DNA of 64,000 bases from an uncultured Bacilli bacterium (GTDB lineage: Bacteria > Bacillota_I > Bacilli_A > RF39 > UBA660), in assembly GCA_934085595.1 (NCBI GenBank), contig CAKOHK010000003.1:76486-140485 (forward strand), given 5' to 3'. A program made the translations under genes and the position numbers. Shown in pieces: positions 43,652-51,868 of this stretch. Position 1 is the stretch's first letter. Every line of letters starts with the position of its first letter. The notes under the pieces are model-generated. The model was not told the origin of the DNA. It saw only the letters and a program-made list of their open reading frames with translations, and did no database searches.

Positions 43652-44176
43652 ATGGCTTTAACTAAAAAGAAAAGAGATATAGTTAAGATGCTTATAAATG
43701 ATAATAGTATTGATGATATTAGTGAGGAAGAACTAATAGATTTATTATTTAATGAACCATTAAATATTGATATTGATAAAAACATGAAAAAGGAGGAAAC
43801 TGTTCTTGATAGACTTGCAGATAAAATTACAAATATAGCTGGTAGTTGGGGATTTATATTTAGTTTTGTACTTATTCTTGCTAGCTGGATGATTATAAAT
43901 GTTTTATTAGATAAATTACCTACTAGTGAAGCATTTGATCCATATCCATTTATACTACTTAATTTATTTTTATCATGTGTGGCAGCACTTCAAGCACCTA
44001 TTATTATGATGAGTCAAAATAGAAGTGCTAAAAGAGATTCTCTTAGAACTAAGAATGATTATAAAACAGATTTAAAAAGTGAACTTATGTTAGAAGCATT
44101 ACATGAAGAAATTAAGAAATTAAATGCTAATCAAAATAAAATATTAAAGATACTTGAAAATAATAATATTAAATAG
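43652..44176 (+). CDS. DUF1003 family membrane protein
   Basis: 174 residues from the ATG after AGGTGATAG. A polar N-terminal ~60 residues is followed by ADKITNIAGSWGFIFSFVLILASW, two membrane helices, and the conserved LNLFLSCVAALQAPIIMMSQNRSAKRD stretch broken here for length. The C-terminus is helical. DUF1003 proteins have no established biochemical role. Likely co-transcribed with murF, 8 bp downstream. Confidence 0.88.
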   Translation: MALTKKKRDIVKMLINDNSIDDISEEELIDLLFNEPLNIDIDKNMKKEETVLDRLADKITNIAGSWGFIFSFVLILASWMIINVLLDKLPTSEAFDPYPFILLNLFLSCVAALQAPIIMMSQNRSAKRDSLRTKNDYKTDLKSELMLEALHEEIKKLNANQNKILKILENNNIK

Positions 44177-44184
44177 GGGGATAT

Positions 44185-45510
44185 ATGAAAGTTATAGATA
44201 TTATACGTGAATGTAATGGTAAATTGTTATGTGGAGATGAAAAGAAAGAAGTATTTAAGTTTTCTAAAGATACTAGAACTATTAAAAGTGATGAAGTATA
44301 TGTTGGGATAAAAGGAAGTAATTTTGATGGAAATGATTATATAGATTCTGCTTTTGATAAAGGGTGCAATATAGCTGTTGTTGATAAGATGATAGATTAT
44401 AGTAAATATAATGATAAAACTATAATATATGTTGAAGATAGTATTAAAGCTTTAGGAAGTCTTGCTAAATATAAAAGAAGTTTGTTTAATGGAGAAGTAG
44501 TTTGTATTACTGGTAGTGTTGGTAAAACAACTACTAAAGATTTAATAGTTAAAGTTTTATCAAGTAAATATAAAGTTTTATATTCGTCTGGTAATTCTAA
44601 TAATAATATTGGACTTCCTCTTAGTATATTAAATGGAGAAGATAGTGATGTTTGGGTACTTGAGATGGGTATGAATAATCTTGGGGAAATATCTTATTTA
44701 TCTAATATAGCAAAACCAACTTTGGCAGTTATTACAAATATAGGGACTGCTCATATAGGTAATCTTGGTTCTAGAGAGAATATACTTAAAGCTAAACTTG
44801 AAATACTTGATGGTATGAAAGATAAAAAATTAATTATAAATAATGATAATGATTTATTGCATGAATATTCTCTTCATAATAAATGTATTACTGTAGGAAT
44901 TGATAATAAATCTGATTATATGGGTAAAATACTATATGATAAAGTATATTTTGATAATAAATATATTAATTTATTTAGTAGTGAAATTCCTTTTGTACTT
45001 AATTCATTACTTGCTTATGCTTGTGGTAGTATTTTAAATATATCATTTGAAGATATTAGTGATAGTCTTAGTAGTTTTATTCTTGAAGGAAATAGACTTA
45101 ATTTAGTTAAGAGTGATAAAGGATACACAATTATAAATGATTCATATAATGCTAGTTATGATTCGGTTAAGTTATCAATAGATATATTATCTAAATATAA
45201 AAATAGACGTATATTTGTATTTGCTGATATATTAGAACTTGGTGATTATTCTAAGGATATACATATTAATATAGGTAAACTTGTTAAAGAAAGTAGTATA
45301 GATATGTTTATATGTGTAGGAAAGAATAGTTATTATAGTTATGAATATGTTAAAAATAATAGTAATATAGAATCATATCATTTTAATAATAATAGTGAAG
45401 CATATGATTACTTAAATAAAACACTTAATAAAGATGATATAGTTTTATTTAAAGGTAGTAATGCGATGAAACTTAGTGAAATAGTTAATAAACTTCTTAA
45501 ATGCAACTGA
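44185..45510 (+). CDS. murF: UDP-N-acetylmuramoyl-tripeptide--D-alanyl-D-alanine ligase
   Basis: 441 residues. ATP-binding motif ITGSVGKTTTKDL (~109-121), the NNNIGLPLSIL block, the Mur-ligase EMGMNNLGEI segment and the C-terminal IINDSYNASYDSVK motif are all present. MurF adds D-Ala-D-Ala to complete the peptidoglycan precursor in the cytoplasm. The ddl and mraY partners are not in the window. SD GGGGG. Confidence 0.94.
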   Translation: MKVIDIIRECNGKLLCGDEKKEVFKFSKDTRTIKSDEVYVGIKGSNFDGNDYIDSAFDKGCNIAVVDKMIDYSKYNDKTIIYVEDSIKALGSLAKYKRSLFNGEVVCITGSVGKTTTKDLIVKVLSSKYKVLYSSGNSNNNIGLPLSILNGEDSDVWVLEMGMNNLGEISYLSNIAKPTLAVITNIGTAHIGNLGSRENILKAKLEILDGMKDKKLIINNDNDLLHEYSLHNKCITVGIDNKSDYMGKILYDKVYFDNKYINLFSSEIPFVLNSLLAYACGSILNISFEDISDSLSSFILEGNRLNLVKSDKGYTIINDSYNASYDSVKLSIDILSKYKNRRIFVFADILELGDYSKDIHINIGKLVKESSIDMFICVGKNSYYSYEYVKNNSNIESYHFNNNSEAYDYLNKTLNKDDIVLFKGSNAMKLSEIVNKLLKCN

Positions 45511-45546
45511 AAATATACAAAAAGCATCTAAAAATTGGTAGAGTGC

Positions 45547-45554
45547 AACCGGTT
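45547..45554 (+). promoter_or_regulatory. palindrome AACCGGTT in a promoter spacer (possible operator)
   Basis: GC-rich palindrome in an AT-rich gap, between a TTGGTA box (45535-45540) and TATTGT ahead of the XRE regulator gene. The position suggests autoregulation. Confidence 0.35.
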
Positions 45555-45588
45555 AATATTGTACATTTTTATGTGAAAGGAAGGAAAT

Positions 45589-46953
45589 ATGAATCTATCA
45601 GAAAATATTAAAAAAATAAGAAAAGAGAATAATTTATCTCAAGAGGCACTTGCGGATAAACTTAATGTATCAAGGCAGTCTGTATCTAAATGGGAGAGCG
45701 GGAGTGCTTATCCTGAGATGGACAAAGTTTTACAGATATGTAAGATGTTTAATCTTAATATAGATGAACTTATGAATCAAGATATAAATCAAGTTAATAA
45801 TAGTAAGCAAGAAAAGAAAACTTTTAATAAATATTTTGATGATTTTACAAGTTTTATAGGTAAGAGCATTGATATGTTTAGTAGTATGAGTTTTAAAACT
45901 AAGTTTGTTTGTTTCTTTGAACATCTTGGTATTGTTGGTATTATGACTTTGATATTATATATTATTGGTGCTATTGGAAGTAGTATATTTTCAAATTTAT
46001 TTGGGTTTGCTAGTTATAAAGTATATAATATATTACATGGTATTGTTAGTTCATTATATTTGATATGTTCTGTAATATTAATATTTATAATAGTTGTTAC
46101 ATCATTTAAGAGAAGATATCTTGATTATTATGTTATAGTTCATAGTGAAAAAGATAATGCTGAAGAAGAAGTAAAAGAAGAAAAGGCTTCAAGTGAAGAA
46201 GTAAAAGAAAATAAGAAAGTATATCTTGAAAAGAAACAGGAAAAGATTGTTATAAGAGATCCTGAAGGTTCTGGTTATAATTTTATGCACGTAATATTTA
46301 ATATATTTCTTTTTGGAGTTAAGATATGTGCTGGATTTATTTTAATGTTTATTTTACTTGCTATATTAATGTTTAGTATATTTATAGTATTAACATTTAT
46401 GATAAGTAAAACTGGAACGTTATTTATTGGTTCATTACTTGGATGTATATTTGTAATTATGGCTTTATTTGTAATTGCTGCGTTAACTTATGATTTTATT
46501 ATTAATAAGAAACCTAATAAAATATTATTTGGATATTTATTTTTAGTTAGTATTATAGGTATTGGAATTAGTGGTGGATTATTTATTAATGGAATTACTA
46601 AATTAAATTATGTAAAAGGGTATGAAAGTGAAGGAGCAGTAACTAATGTATATGAATATAGTGGGGTTCGTGATATTTACTTTTCTTGCTGTAGTCATAT
46701 AGAGTATTCTATAGAAGATATAGATGGTGTTAAGGTTGAGGTTGTTTCTAGTAAGTATAGTAATATATATGTTGCTAGGAATGAAGATGAGTTATATTTT
46801 CATTATAGGGGAACTATAAATATGTTTGATAATATTAGGGGTATTCTTAGTGATATTAATTCTAAGAATATAATTGATTATAGCGAATATAAAGTAATAG
46901 TTCATGCTAATAGTGATACTATAAATTATTTAAAGAAAAATTATTATAATTAA
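45589..46953 (+). CDS. XRE-family regulator fused to a membrane domain
   Basis: 454 residues. N-terminal Cro/CI helix-turn-helix (1-~62) with NLSQEALADKLNVSRQSVSKWESG. After a linker come membrane helices (~118-185 and ~235-340), a cytoplasmic charged loop (VKEEKASSEEVKENKK) and a C-terminal ~100-residue region (SGVRDIYFSCCSHIEYSIEDID) that looks like a beta-rich DUF4097-type fold. This is a membrane-bound transcription regulator that may sense envelope state; the signal is unknown. SD GGAAGG. Confidence 0.85.
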   Translation: MNLSENIKKIRKENNLSQEALADKLNVSRQSVSKWESGSAYPEMDKVLQICKMFNLNIDELMNQDINQVNNSKQEKKTFNKYFDDFTSFIGKSIDMFSSMSFKTKFVCFFEHLGIVGIMTLILYIIGAIGSSIFSNLFGFASYKVYNILHGIVSSLYLICSVILIFIIVVTSFKRRYLDYYVIVHSEKDNAEEEVKEEKASSEEVKENKKVYLEKKQEKIVIRDPEGSGYNFMHVIFNIFLFGVKICAGFILMFILLAILMFSIFIVLTFMISKTGTLFIGSLLGCIFVIMALFVIAALTYDFIINKKPNKILFGYLFLVSIIGIGISGGLFINGITKLNYVKGYESEGAVTNVYEYSGVRDIYFSCCSHIEYSIEDIDGVKVEVVSSKYSNIYVARNEDELYFHYRGTINMFDNIRGILSDINSKNIIDYSEYKVIVHANSDTINYLKKNYYN

Positions 46954-46981
46954 AAATAACTCTACGCAGAGTTATTTTTTC
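46953..46981 (+). terminator. bidirectional terminator
   Basis: AAAATAACTCT (46953-46963), loop ACGC, AGAGTTATTTT (46968-46978), T-rich on both strands. It serves the XRE gene and the convergent RNase J gene. Confidence 0.88.
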
Positions 46982-48639
46982 ATTATCATTGGAATTATTA
47001 TTGGTCTTCTACCAGTTAATTCTATTATATAGGAGTTTATATCTAATATAATTCTATTTTTTAAGTCTGTTAAACTAAAGTTATCTTTTTCAAGTTCATT
47101 TAGTGTTAATATACTTACTTTATCAGCTATTTCTTTTAATAGTTCTTGGTTATTATTTACTACTACGAAACCTCTTGTTGTTATATTTGGTTCAAGTAAC
47201 ATTTTTCTATGTTCTAAGTCTAAGTTTAATATTACTATTAATACTCCGTCTGTTGACATTATTTTTCTATCTTTTATTATACTTGCTCCTACATCTCCAA
47301 CTCTTGAACCATCTACATATATATCATTAATATAAACTCTATTTTTTCTATATACTTTTCCATCTTTAATGGCAAGTATATCTCCATTTTGAAGTACGAA
47401 AGTATTTTCTTCAGGTATATCACAAAGTACTCCTAGGCTTGCATGTGATTTTAACATTCTATATTCACCATGCATAGGCATAAAATATTTAGGTCTTATA
47501 AGTCTTATTAATAATTTTAATTCTTCTTGTTTTGCATGTCCTGATGTGTGTACATCATATTCACTTGTATTTGTATAAACTTTAGCTCCCTTTAAATATA
47601 ATTTATTAATTATTCTATTTATTGATAGAGCATTACCTGGGATAGGGGAAGATGAGAATATTACTACATCTTCTTTCATTAATGTTATGTTTCTATCTAC
47701 ACCGTTTGCTATTCTTGAAAGAGCAGCTAGTGGTTCTCCTTGTGAACCTGTACATAATAAACATACATTTTCAGGTTTCATTCTATTTGCTTCTTCACTT
47801 GTTATAAATATTCCATCATCTTTAATATATCCACATTGTTTAGCAATTTCTATATTTGTTACCATACTTCTACCGAATGTAACTATTTTTCTATTATTTT
47901 CTCTACATGTTTGTACTATGTGAGTTAATCTATAAATATTACTTGCAAATGTTGCGAGTATTATTCTAGCATGTCTATTTTCAGCAAATATTTCTCCTAG
48001 TGCTTCATCAACTATAGATTCACTATTTGAAAAACCAGGTACTAAAGCATTAGTTGAATCACTTAATAAAAGAGTAACACCTTTATTTCCAATAGCGGCC
48101 ATTTTACCAAGATTTGCTACTGGTCCGATTGGAGTTAAATCTATTTTAAAATCTCCTGTTTCAACTATAGTACCATTTTTAGTAGTAATAGCCATTCCAA
48201 AAGAATCTGGAATAGAGTGAGTTGTTGTAAAAAACTCTATATTAAATCTTTTAGTTTTAATATGTAAATCTTCATTAACTGGTATAAACTTAGGTGCTTT
48301 TACATTTCTTTCTTCTAATTTATTTTTTATTAATCTTTCTGCGATATTAGGTGCATATATTACTGGTATATTAATATTTTGTAATAAAAATGGTATACCA
48401 CCGATGTGATCTTCATGACCGTGTGTAATAATTAAACCTTTTATCTTATCTTCATGTCCTTTTAAGTGAGTGTAATCAGCAAGAACATAATCTATACCTA
48501 ATAGATTTTCTTCCGGAAACTTAACACCACAATCTATAATAAAGATTTCATCTTCATCAGTTACTACATACATATTTTTACCAACTTCACCAAGGCCACC
48601 TAAAGCACATATTAAAGTCTCATTGTCTTTACTTATCAT
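46972..48639 (-). CDS. rnjA: ribonuclease J
   Basis: 555 residues. Metallo-beta-lactamase motif THGHEDHIGG (~72-81), the beta-CASP domain, the C-terminal GHAKQEELKLLIRLIRPKYFMPMHGE segment broken at the conserved His, and the C-terminal oligomerisation domain. RNase J has 5'-3' exo- and endonuclease activity and acts with RNase Y. The start at 48639 is used because AAGGG overlaps the ATG at 48648. Whether it corresponds to J1 or J2 is not decided. Confidence 0.94.
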   Translation of the reverse strand: MISKDNETLICALGGLGEVGKNMYVVTDEDEIFIIDCGVKFPEENLLGIDYVLADYTHLKGHEDKIKGLIITHGHEDHIGGIPFLLQNINIPVIYAPNIAERLIKNKLEERNVKAPKFIPVNEDLHIKTKRFNIEFFTTTHSIPDSFGMAITTKNGTIVETGDFKIDLTPIGPVANLGKMAAIGNKGVTLLLSDSTNALVPGFSNSESIVDEALGEIFAENRHARIILATFASNIYRLTHIVQTCRENNRKIVTFGRSMVTNIEIAKQCGYIKDDGIFITSEEANRMKPENVCLLCTGSQGEPLAALSRIANGVDRNITLMKEDVVIFSSSPIPGNALSINRIINKLYLKGAKVYTNTSEYDVHTSGHAKQEELKLLIRLIRPKYFMPMHGEYRMLKSHASLGVLCDIPEENTFVLQNGDILAIKDGKVYRKNRVYINDIYVDGSRVGDVGASIIKDRKIMSTDGVLIVILNLDLEHRKMLLEPNITTRGFVVVNNNQELLKEIADKVSILTLNELEKDNFSLTDLKNRIILDINSYIIELTGRRPIIIPMIMKK

Positions 48640-48750
48640 ATAATTCATCCCTTCTAAATGTTAAATTTGTATAAGTATTATATCAAATATTATTAGTTTT
48701 GTCTAGATTATAAATGTATTTGATGCTACAATTAGAGTGGAGGGTTTAGT

Positions 48751-49323
48751 ATGGATAAGAATATAAGTTATTATGATGAGAATGCTATTAGTTATTTTTA
48801 TAATACTAAGTATCTTGATATGAAGGAAGCTTATGATAGATTCTTAAGTAGAGTTGTAAGTGGTGGATTAATACTTGATTTTGGATGTGGTGGTGGAAGA
48901 GATAGTAAGTATTTTTTAAGTAAAGACTATAAAGTAAGTGCGATTGATGGAAGTAAAGAAATGTGCAGACTTGCTAGTGAATATGCTAAAATATATGTTA
49001 AAAATATAGAATATAAAGATTTTAGCGATACTTCTATTTATGATGGAATATGGGCAAATGCATCACTAGTACATTTAGATGATAATAATTTATTAAGTAC
49101 TTTAAGTAGTATAAGAGAAGCTCTTAAAGATGATGGAGTATTCTATATGAGCCTTAAAAATAATAAAAGTGAAAGAGAAAGTGATAGAGTATTTTATTAC
49201 CGTAGTTTTGATGAAGTATATTCTATGATTAGATATTTAGATTTTGAATTAGAAGAATATTATAGTAGTGTATGTAAAAGAGATATAGTTTGGGATAATT
49301 ATATTCTTAAGAAAGAAATGTAA
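48751..49323 (+). CDS. class I SAM-dependent methyltransferase
   Basis: 190 residues. SAM-binding motif ILDFGCGGGRDSKYF (~47), acidic loop AIDGSKEMC (~74) and motif IV region YDGIWANASLVHL (~103). It resembles small-molecule methyltransferases such as TehB-like enzymes. The substrate is unknown. SD GGAGGG, with its own short promoter region divergent from RNase J. Confidence 0.88.
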   Translation: MDKNISYYDENAISYFYNTKYLDMKEAYDRFLSRVVSGGLILDFGCGGGRDSKYFLSKDYKVSAIDGSKEMCRLASEYAKIYVKNIEYKDFSDTSIYDGIWANASLVHLDDNNLLSTLSSIREALKDDGVFYMSLKNNKSERESDRVFYYRSFDEVYSMIRYLDFELEEYYSSVCKRDIVWDNYILKKEM

Positions 49324-49340
49324 TTAGAAAGGAAATAGAT

Positions 49341-50324
49341 ATGGGATTATTTAGTAAAGTTAAAAATATATTTGGTAAGAAAGAAGTAACAGAAAAAGAA
49401 AGTGAAGAAATTAAAGTATATACAGATGGAATGAAAAAGACTCGTGAAGAGTTTGTTAATAAATTATCTTTACTTGGTGTTAAATATACTAAAGTTAATG
49501 AAGAGTTTTATGAAGAACTTGAAGAGATATTAATAAGTGCTGATATTGGTGTTAATACAGTTATGGATTTTATGGATAGACTTAGAAAGAGAGTTAAGAG
49601 TGAAAATATAACTGATTTTGAATATCTAAAAGAAGTTATTGTTGATGAATTATTTATGATTTATGTTGGGGATGATATATTGTCTTCTAAGTTAAATATT
49701 AAAGATGGTGAAGTTAATGTTATTTTGTTTGTTGGTGTTAATGGAGTTGGTAAAACTACTAGTATTGCTAAACTTGGTAATAAACTTATAAAAGAAGGAA
49801 AGAAAGTTTTATATATAGCTGGTGATACATTTAGGGCTGGAGCATGTGAACAACTTAAATTGTGGGCACAAAAAACAAATGCATTATTTTATGGAGATGA
49901 TAGAAGTGATCCATCAGCAATAGTTTATGATGGCCTTAAGTATGCGATAGATGAAAAAGTAGATGTGGTGTTAGTTGATACAGCTGGAAGATTACAAAAT
50001 AAAGTTAATTTAATGAAAGAACTAGAAAAAATTAATAAAGTAATATCTTCAATAGTACCTAATAATCCATGTGAAACATTATTAGTAATAGATGCGAGTA
50101 CTGGGCAAAATGGAATAAGTCAAGCTAAAAGCTTTAAAGAAATTACTAATGTAACAGGAATAATACTTACTAAGTTTGATGGAACAGCTAAAGGTGGAAT
50201 AATACTTGCTATTCGTGAACTTGTTAATATACCAGTTAAATATATAGGATTTGGTGAAAAGATGGATGATTTAATGGTATTTGATATTGAAAAATATATT
50301 TATGGTTTATTTAAGGAGTTTTAA
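49341..50324 (+). CDS. ftsY: signal recognition particle receptor FtsY
   Basis: 327 residues. Helical N domain (~20-110), then the G domain: G1 GVNGVGKTTS (~133), DTAGRLQNK (~213), TKFDGTAKGG (~274) and the closing GFGEKMDDL. FtsY docks ribosome-SRP complexes at the membrane. A long acidic A domain is absent, as is common in Bacillota. It ends one base into the ylxM start. Confidence 0.97.
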   Translation: MGLFSKVKNIFGKKEVTEKESEEIKVYTDGMKKTREEFVNKLSLLGVKYTKVNEEFYEELEEILISADIGVNTVMDFMDRLRKRVKSENITDFEYLKEVIVDELFMIYVGDDILSSKLNIKDGEVNVILFVGVNGVGKTTSIAKLGNKLIKEGKKVLYIAGDTFRAGACEQLKLWAQKTNALFYGDDRSDPSAIVYDGLKYAIDEKVDVVLVDTAGRLQNKVNLMKELEKINKVISSIVPNNPCETLLVIDASTGQNGISQAKSFKEITNVTGIILTKFDGTAKGGIILAIRELVNIPVKYIGFGEKMDDLMVFDIEKYIYGLFKEF

Positions 50325-50617
50325 TGGAAGATAGAGAATATTTAACATTATTATATTTAATATATGGAGCATTACTTACTAATAATGAAAGAAGTTATTT
50401 TGAATATTATTATTTTGAAGATTATAGTTTAGCAGAAATAGCAAGTAATCATTCTGTAAGTAAAGCAAATGTAAGTAAAGTGATTAATTTAACATGTAAA
50501 AAATTAATTAATTATGAAAATAAACTTAATATATATAAAAGCCATAAAAAGATTAAAGAATTAGTTAATTTAACAAATGATAAAACTTTGATTGAAAAAA
50601 TTGATGAGTTATTATAA
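50324..50617 (+). CDS. ylxM: SRP-associated helix-turn-helix protein YlxM
   Basis: 97 residues. Sigma-70 region 4-like fold: LLTNNERSYFEYYYFEDYSLAEIA followed by the HSVSKANVSKVINLTCKKL recognition helix. YlxM stimulates the SRP GTPases. The expected next gene, ffh, does not follow; two unrelated small membrane-protein genes take its place. Confidence 0.92.
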   Translation: MEDREYLTLLYLIYGALLTNNERSYFEYYYFEDYSLAEIASNHSVSKANVSKVINLTCKKLINYENKLNIYKSHKKIKELVNLTNDKTLIEKIDELL

Positions 50618-50643
50618 AATAATATTATAAAGTAGGTGAATAT

Positions 50644-51054
50644 ATGAAAATGAAAAAAGATGGTTGGGGACTTAGGGTTGAACTTGTGTTTATACTTATA
50701 TTTTTGATATGTCTTGTTATATCAACTGTTCTTCTTAGTAGAATGGGACTTATTAATAAAGAAGACGTTGATACTTCTACTAGTAGTTATAGTGCTCTTG
50801 AAGGTAATTTAGTTGAAGGAGCTAAAAGATATATTAGAGAAAATTATGATTCTGATATGCTTGAAGAAGTTACTTTAGTTAAATATTCTACTTTAAAGTC
50901 TGGTGGATATATATCTAGTTTTAAAGATGATAATGGAAGAGAATGTAGTGGATATGTTGAAGTTTATAAGGAAGAAGGAAGTACTCTTTATTATCCATAT
51001 ATAAAATGTGTTCGTTATAGAACTAATAATTATGATTCATCTAAGGATTGGTAA
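50644..51054 (+). CDS. membrane-anchored pilin-like small protein A
   Basis: 136 residues. One N-terminal membrane helix (~13-31) followed by a ~100-residue outside domain: an amphipathic ALEGNLVEGAKRYIRENY helix, then beta strands with two Cys (RECSGYVEV and YIKCVRY). The helix-then-sheet layout resembles pseudopilins, but there is no GFxxxE prepilin motif. The ATG of the next gene overlaps its stop codon. Confidence 0.7.
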   Translation: MKMKKDGWGLRVELVFILIFLICLVISTVLLSRMGLINKEDVDTSTSSYSALEGNLVEGAKRYIRENYDSDMLEEVTLVKYSTLKSGGYISSFKDDNGRECSGYVEVYKEEGSTLYYPYIKCVRYRTNNYDSSKDW

Positions 51055-51356
51055 TGAATAATAAAATAATGATAGTATGGGGGAGTATTATTGCTTTAAT
51101 ATGTAGTTTACTTATAATACTTGGTAATATTGGTACTGATTATGAACTTTATAAATATGAGAAAAGGATTAAGTATGCTGCGAGGGAATATTTTAGCGAT
51201 AATGTATATGATACTCATGTATTTATTGATGATTTAATAGATAATAATTATTTAAGAAGTAATGATTTAATTAATAAATATTGTATAAGTGAAGTTAAGA
51301 AAAATAAGAGATTTTATTTTGTTAATACTTATCAAATTATAAAAGAATGCGAATGA
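51054..51356 (+). CDS. membrane-anchored small protein B
   Basis: 100 residues starting at the ATG that overlaps the previous stop. N-terminal membrane helix (~5-22), an amphipathic RIKYAAREYFSDN helix, then a short domain with two Cys (KYCIS and IKEC). It looks like a shorter relative of the upstream protein with the same order of helix, amphipathic helix and Cys pair. Function unknown. Confidence 0.68.
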   Translation: MNNKIMIVWGSIIALICSLLIILGNIGTDYELYKYEKRIKYAAREYFSDNVYDTHVFIDDLIDNNYLRSNDLINKYCISEVKKNKRFYFVNTYQIIKECE

Positions 51357-51376
51357 TAAAGTTCGCATTCTTTTTG
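51342..51376 (+). terminator. strong terminator enclosing a stop codon
   Basis: 12-bp stem AAAGAATGCGAA (51342-51353) / TTCGCATTCTTT (51362-51373), loop containing TGA, then TT. Confidence 0.9.
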
Positions 51377-51445
51377 TAAAAAATTATTTACTAAATAAGA
51401 AGAAAAAGTTTTGAAAAAATAATTTAATTTTTTTGATTTGTTTGC

Positions 51446-51474
51446 TTGCACTAGAAACTTTTGTTTGGTATAAT
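51446..51474 (+). promoter_or_regulatory. strong promoter of the toxin-like mRNA
   Basis: TTGCAC (51446-51451), 17-nt spacer ending TTTGG, TATAAT (51469-51474). Predicted start ~51481, giving a ~66-nt leader with GGGTGGTGCC and a small hairpin TATCTGAAAAGATA before the SD. Confidence 0.85.
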
Positions 51475-51546
51475 ATCAAAGGAATACTTAATAATTGGGT
51501 GGTGCCGAACTTTTATCTGAAAAGATAGGAAGGAGGCTGGTATATT

Positions 51547-51648
51547 ATGAACAAAAAAGATTCATTAAATCTTATTTTAGTAATAATTATATTACTTTTG
51601 CTTGTATTGGTACTTATTTTAGCAGTAGCTTTAATAAGTCTTATATAA
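51547..51648 (+). CDS. small hydrophobic peptide, candidate type I toxin
   Basis: 33 residues: a polar start MNKKDSLN and then one uninterrupted Leu/Ile/Val membrane helix. AGGAGG lies 10 nt upstream. The short transmembrane peptide, a long structured leader, the 3' hairpin and an antisense promoter downstream are the layout of type I toxins of the TxpA/Fst/holin-like group. The peptide itself is not clearly homologous to a named member. Confidence 0.72.
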   Translation: MNKKDSLNLILVIIILLLLVLVLILAVALISLI

Positions 51649-51649
51649 A

Positions 51650-51760
51650 TAATAACCACCTAACTCAGCGATGAATTAGGTGGTTAACCAAACTACATGG
51701 TACCACTCAACTTGTGAATATTAAGTGTTCCTTTTTTATTGTATGAAGTTTCCTTCACAT
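51650..51760 (-). ncRNA. candidate antisense RNA antitoxin
   Basis: It would start at ~51760 from the minus-strand promoter at 51795-51767 and end after the hairpin AACCACCTAA/TTAGGTGGTT (51685-51654) at a T-rich tract. It is complementary to the 3' untranslated part of the toxin mRNA, the RatA-type arrangement. Not seen directly as RNA; inferred from promoter, hairpin and layout. Confidence 0.6.
51654..51685 (+). terminator. 10-bp hairpin shared by toxin mRNA and antisense RNA
   Basis: AACCACCTAA (51654-51663), 12-nt loop, TTAGGTGGTT (51676-51685). A second, weaker stem (CACT/AGTG) with T6 at 51731-51737 may be the true end of the plus-strand transcript. Confidence 0.7.
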
Positions 51761-51766
51761 GTATAC

Positions 51767-51795
51767 ATAATATCATAAAAGAAAAATAATTTCAA
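51767..51795 (-). promoter_or_regulatory. minus-strand promoter of the antisense RNA
   Basis: TTGAAA (51795-51790), 17-nt spacer, TATTAT (51772-51767). It lies back to back with the poly-G promoter, with only 3 bases between the two -35 boxes. Confidence 0.65.
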
Positions 51796-51798
51796 CCC

Positions 51799-51831
51799 TT
51801 GACATGGGGGGGGGGGGGTACCTATTATAAT
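51799..51831 (+). promoter_or_regulatory. promoter with a 13-G spacer tract (probably phase-variable)
   Basis: Perfect -35 TTGACA (51799-51804). G13 runs 51806-51818. Two overlapping -10 choices follow: TATTAT (51823-51828, spacer 18) and perfect TATAAT (51826-51831, spacer 21). Gain or loss of G residues changes the spacer and hence promoter strength; loss of four would put TATAAT at 17 nt. Confidence 0.82.
51806..51818 (+). repeat. mononucleotide run of 13 G
   Basis: The longest G run in a very AT-rich window and the only one of this kind I saw. Confidence 0.95.
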
Positions 51832-51868
51832 TATAAATAGAAGATTATATAAGAATAGAGGTACATAT

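Noticed and set aside
51806..51818. G13 as an assembly artefact.
   Set aside because: It cannot be fully excluded, since homopolymers are error-prone, but its exact position between good -35 and -10 boxes favours a real tract of variable length.
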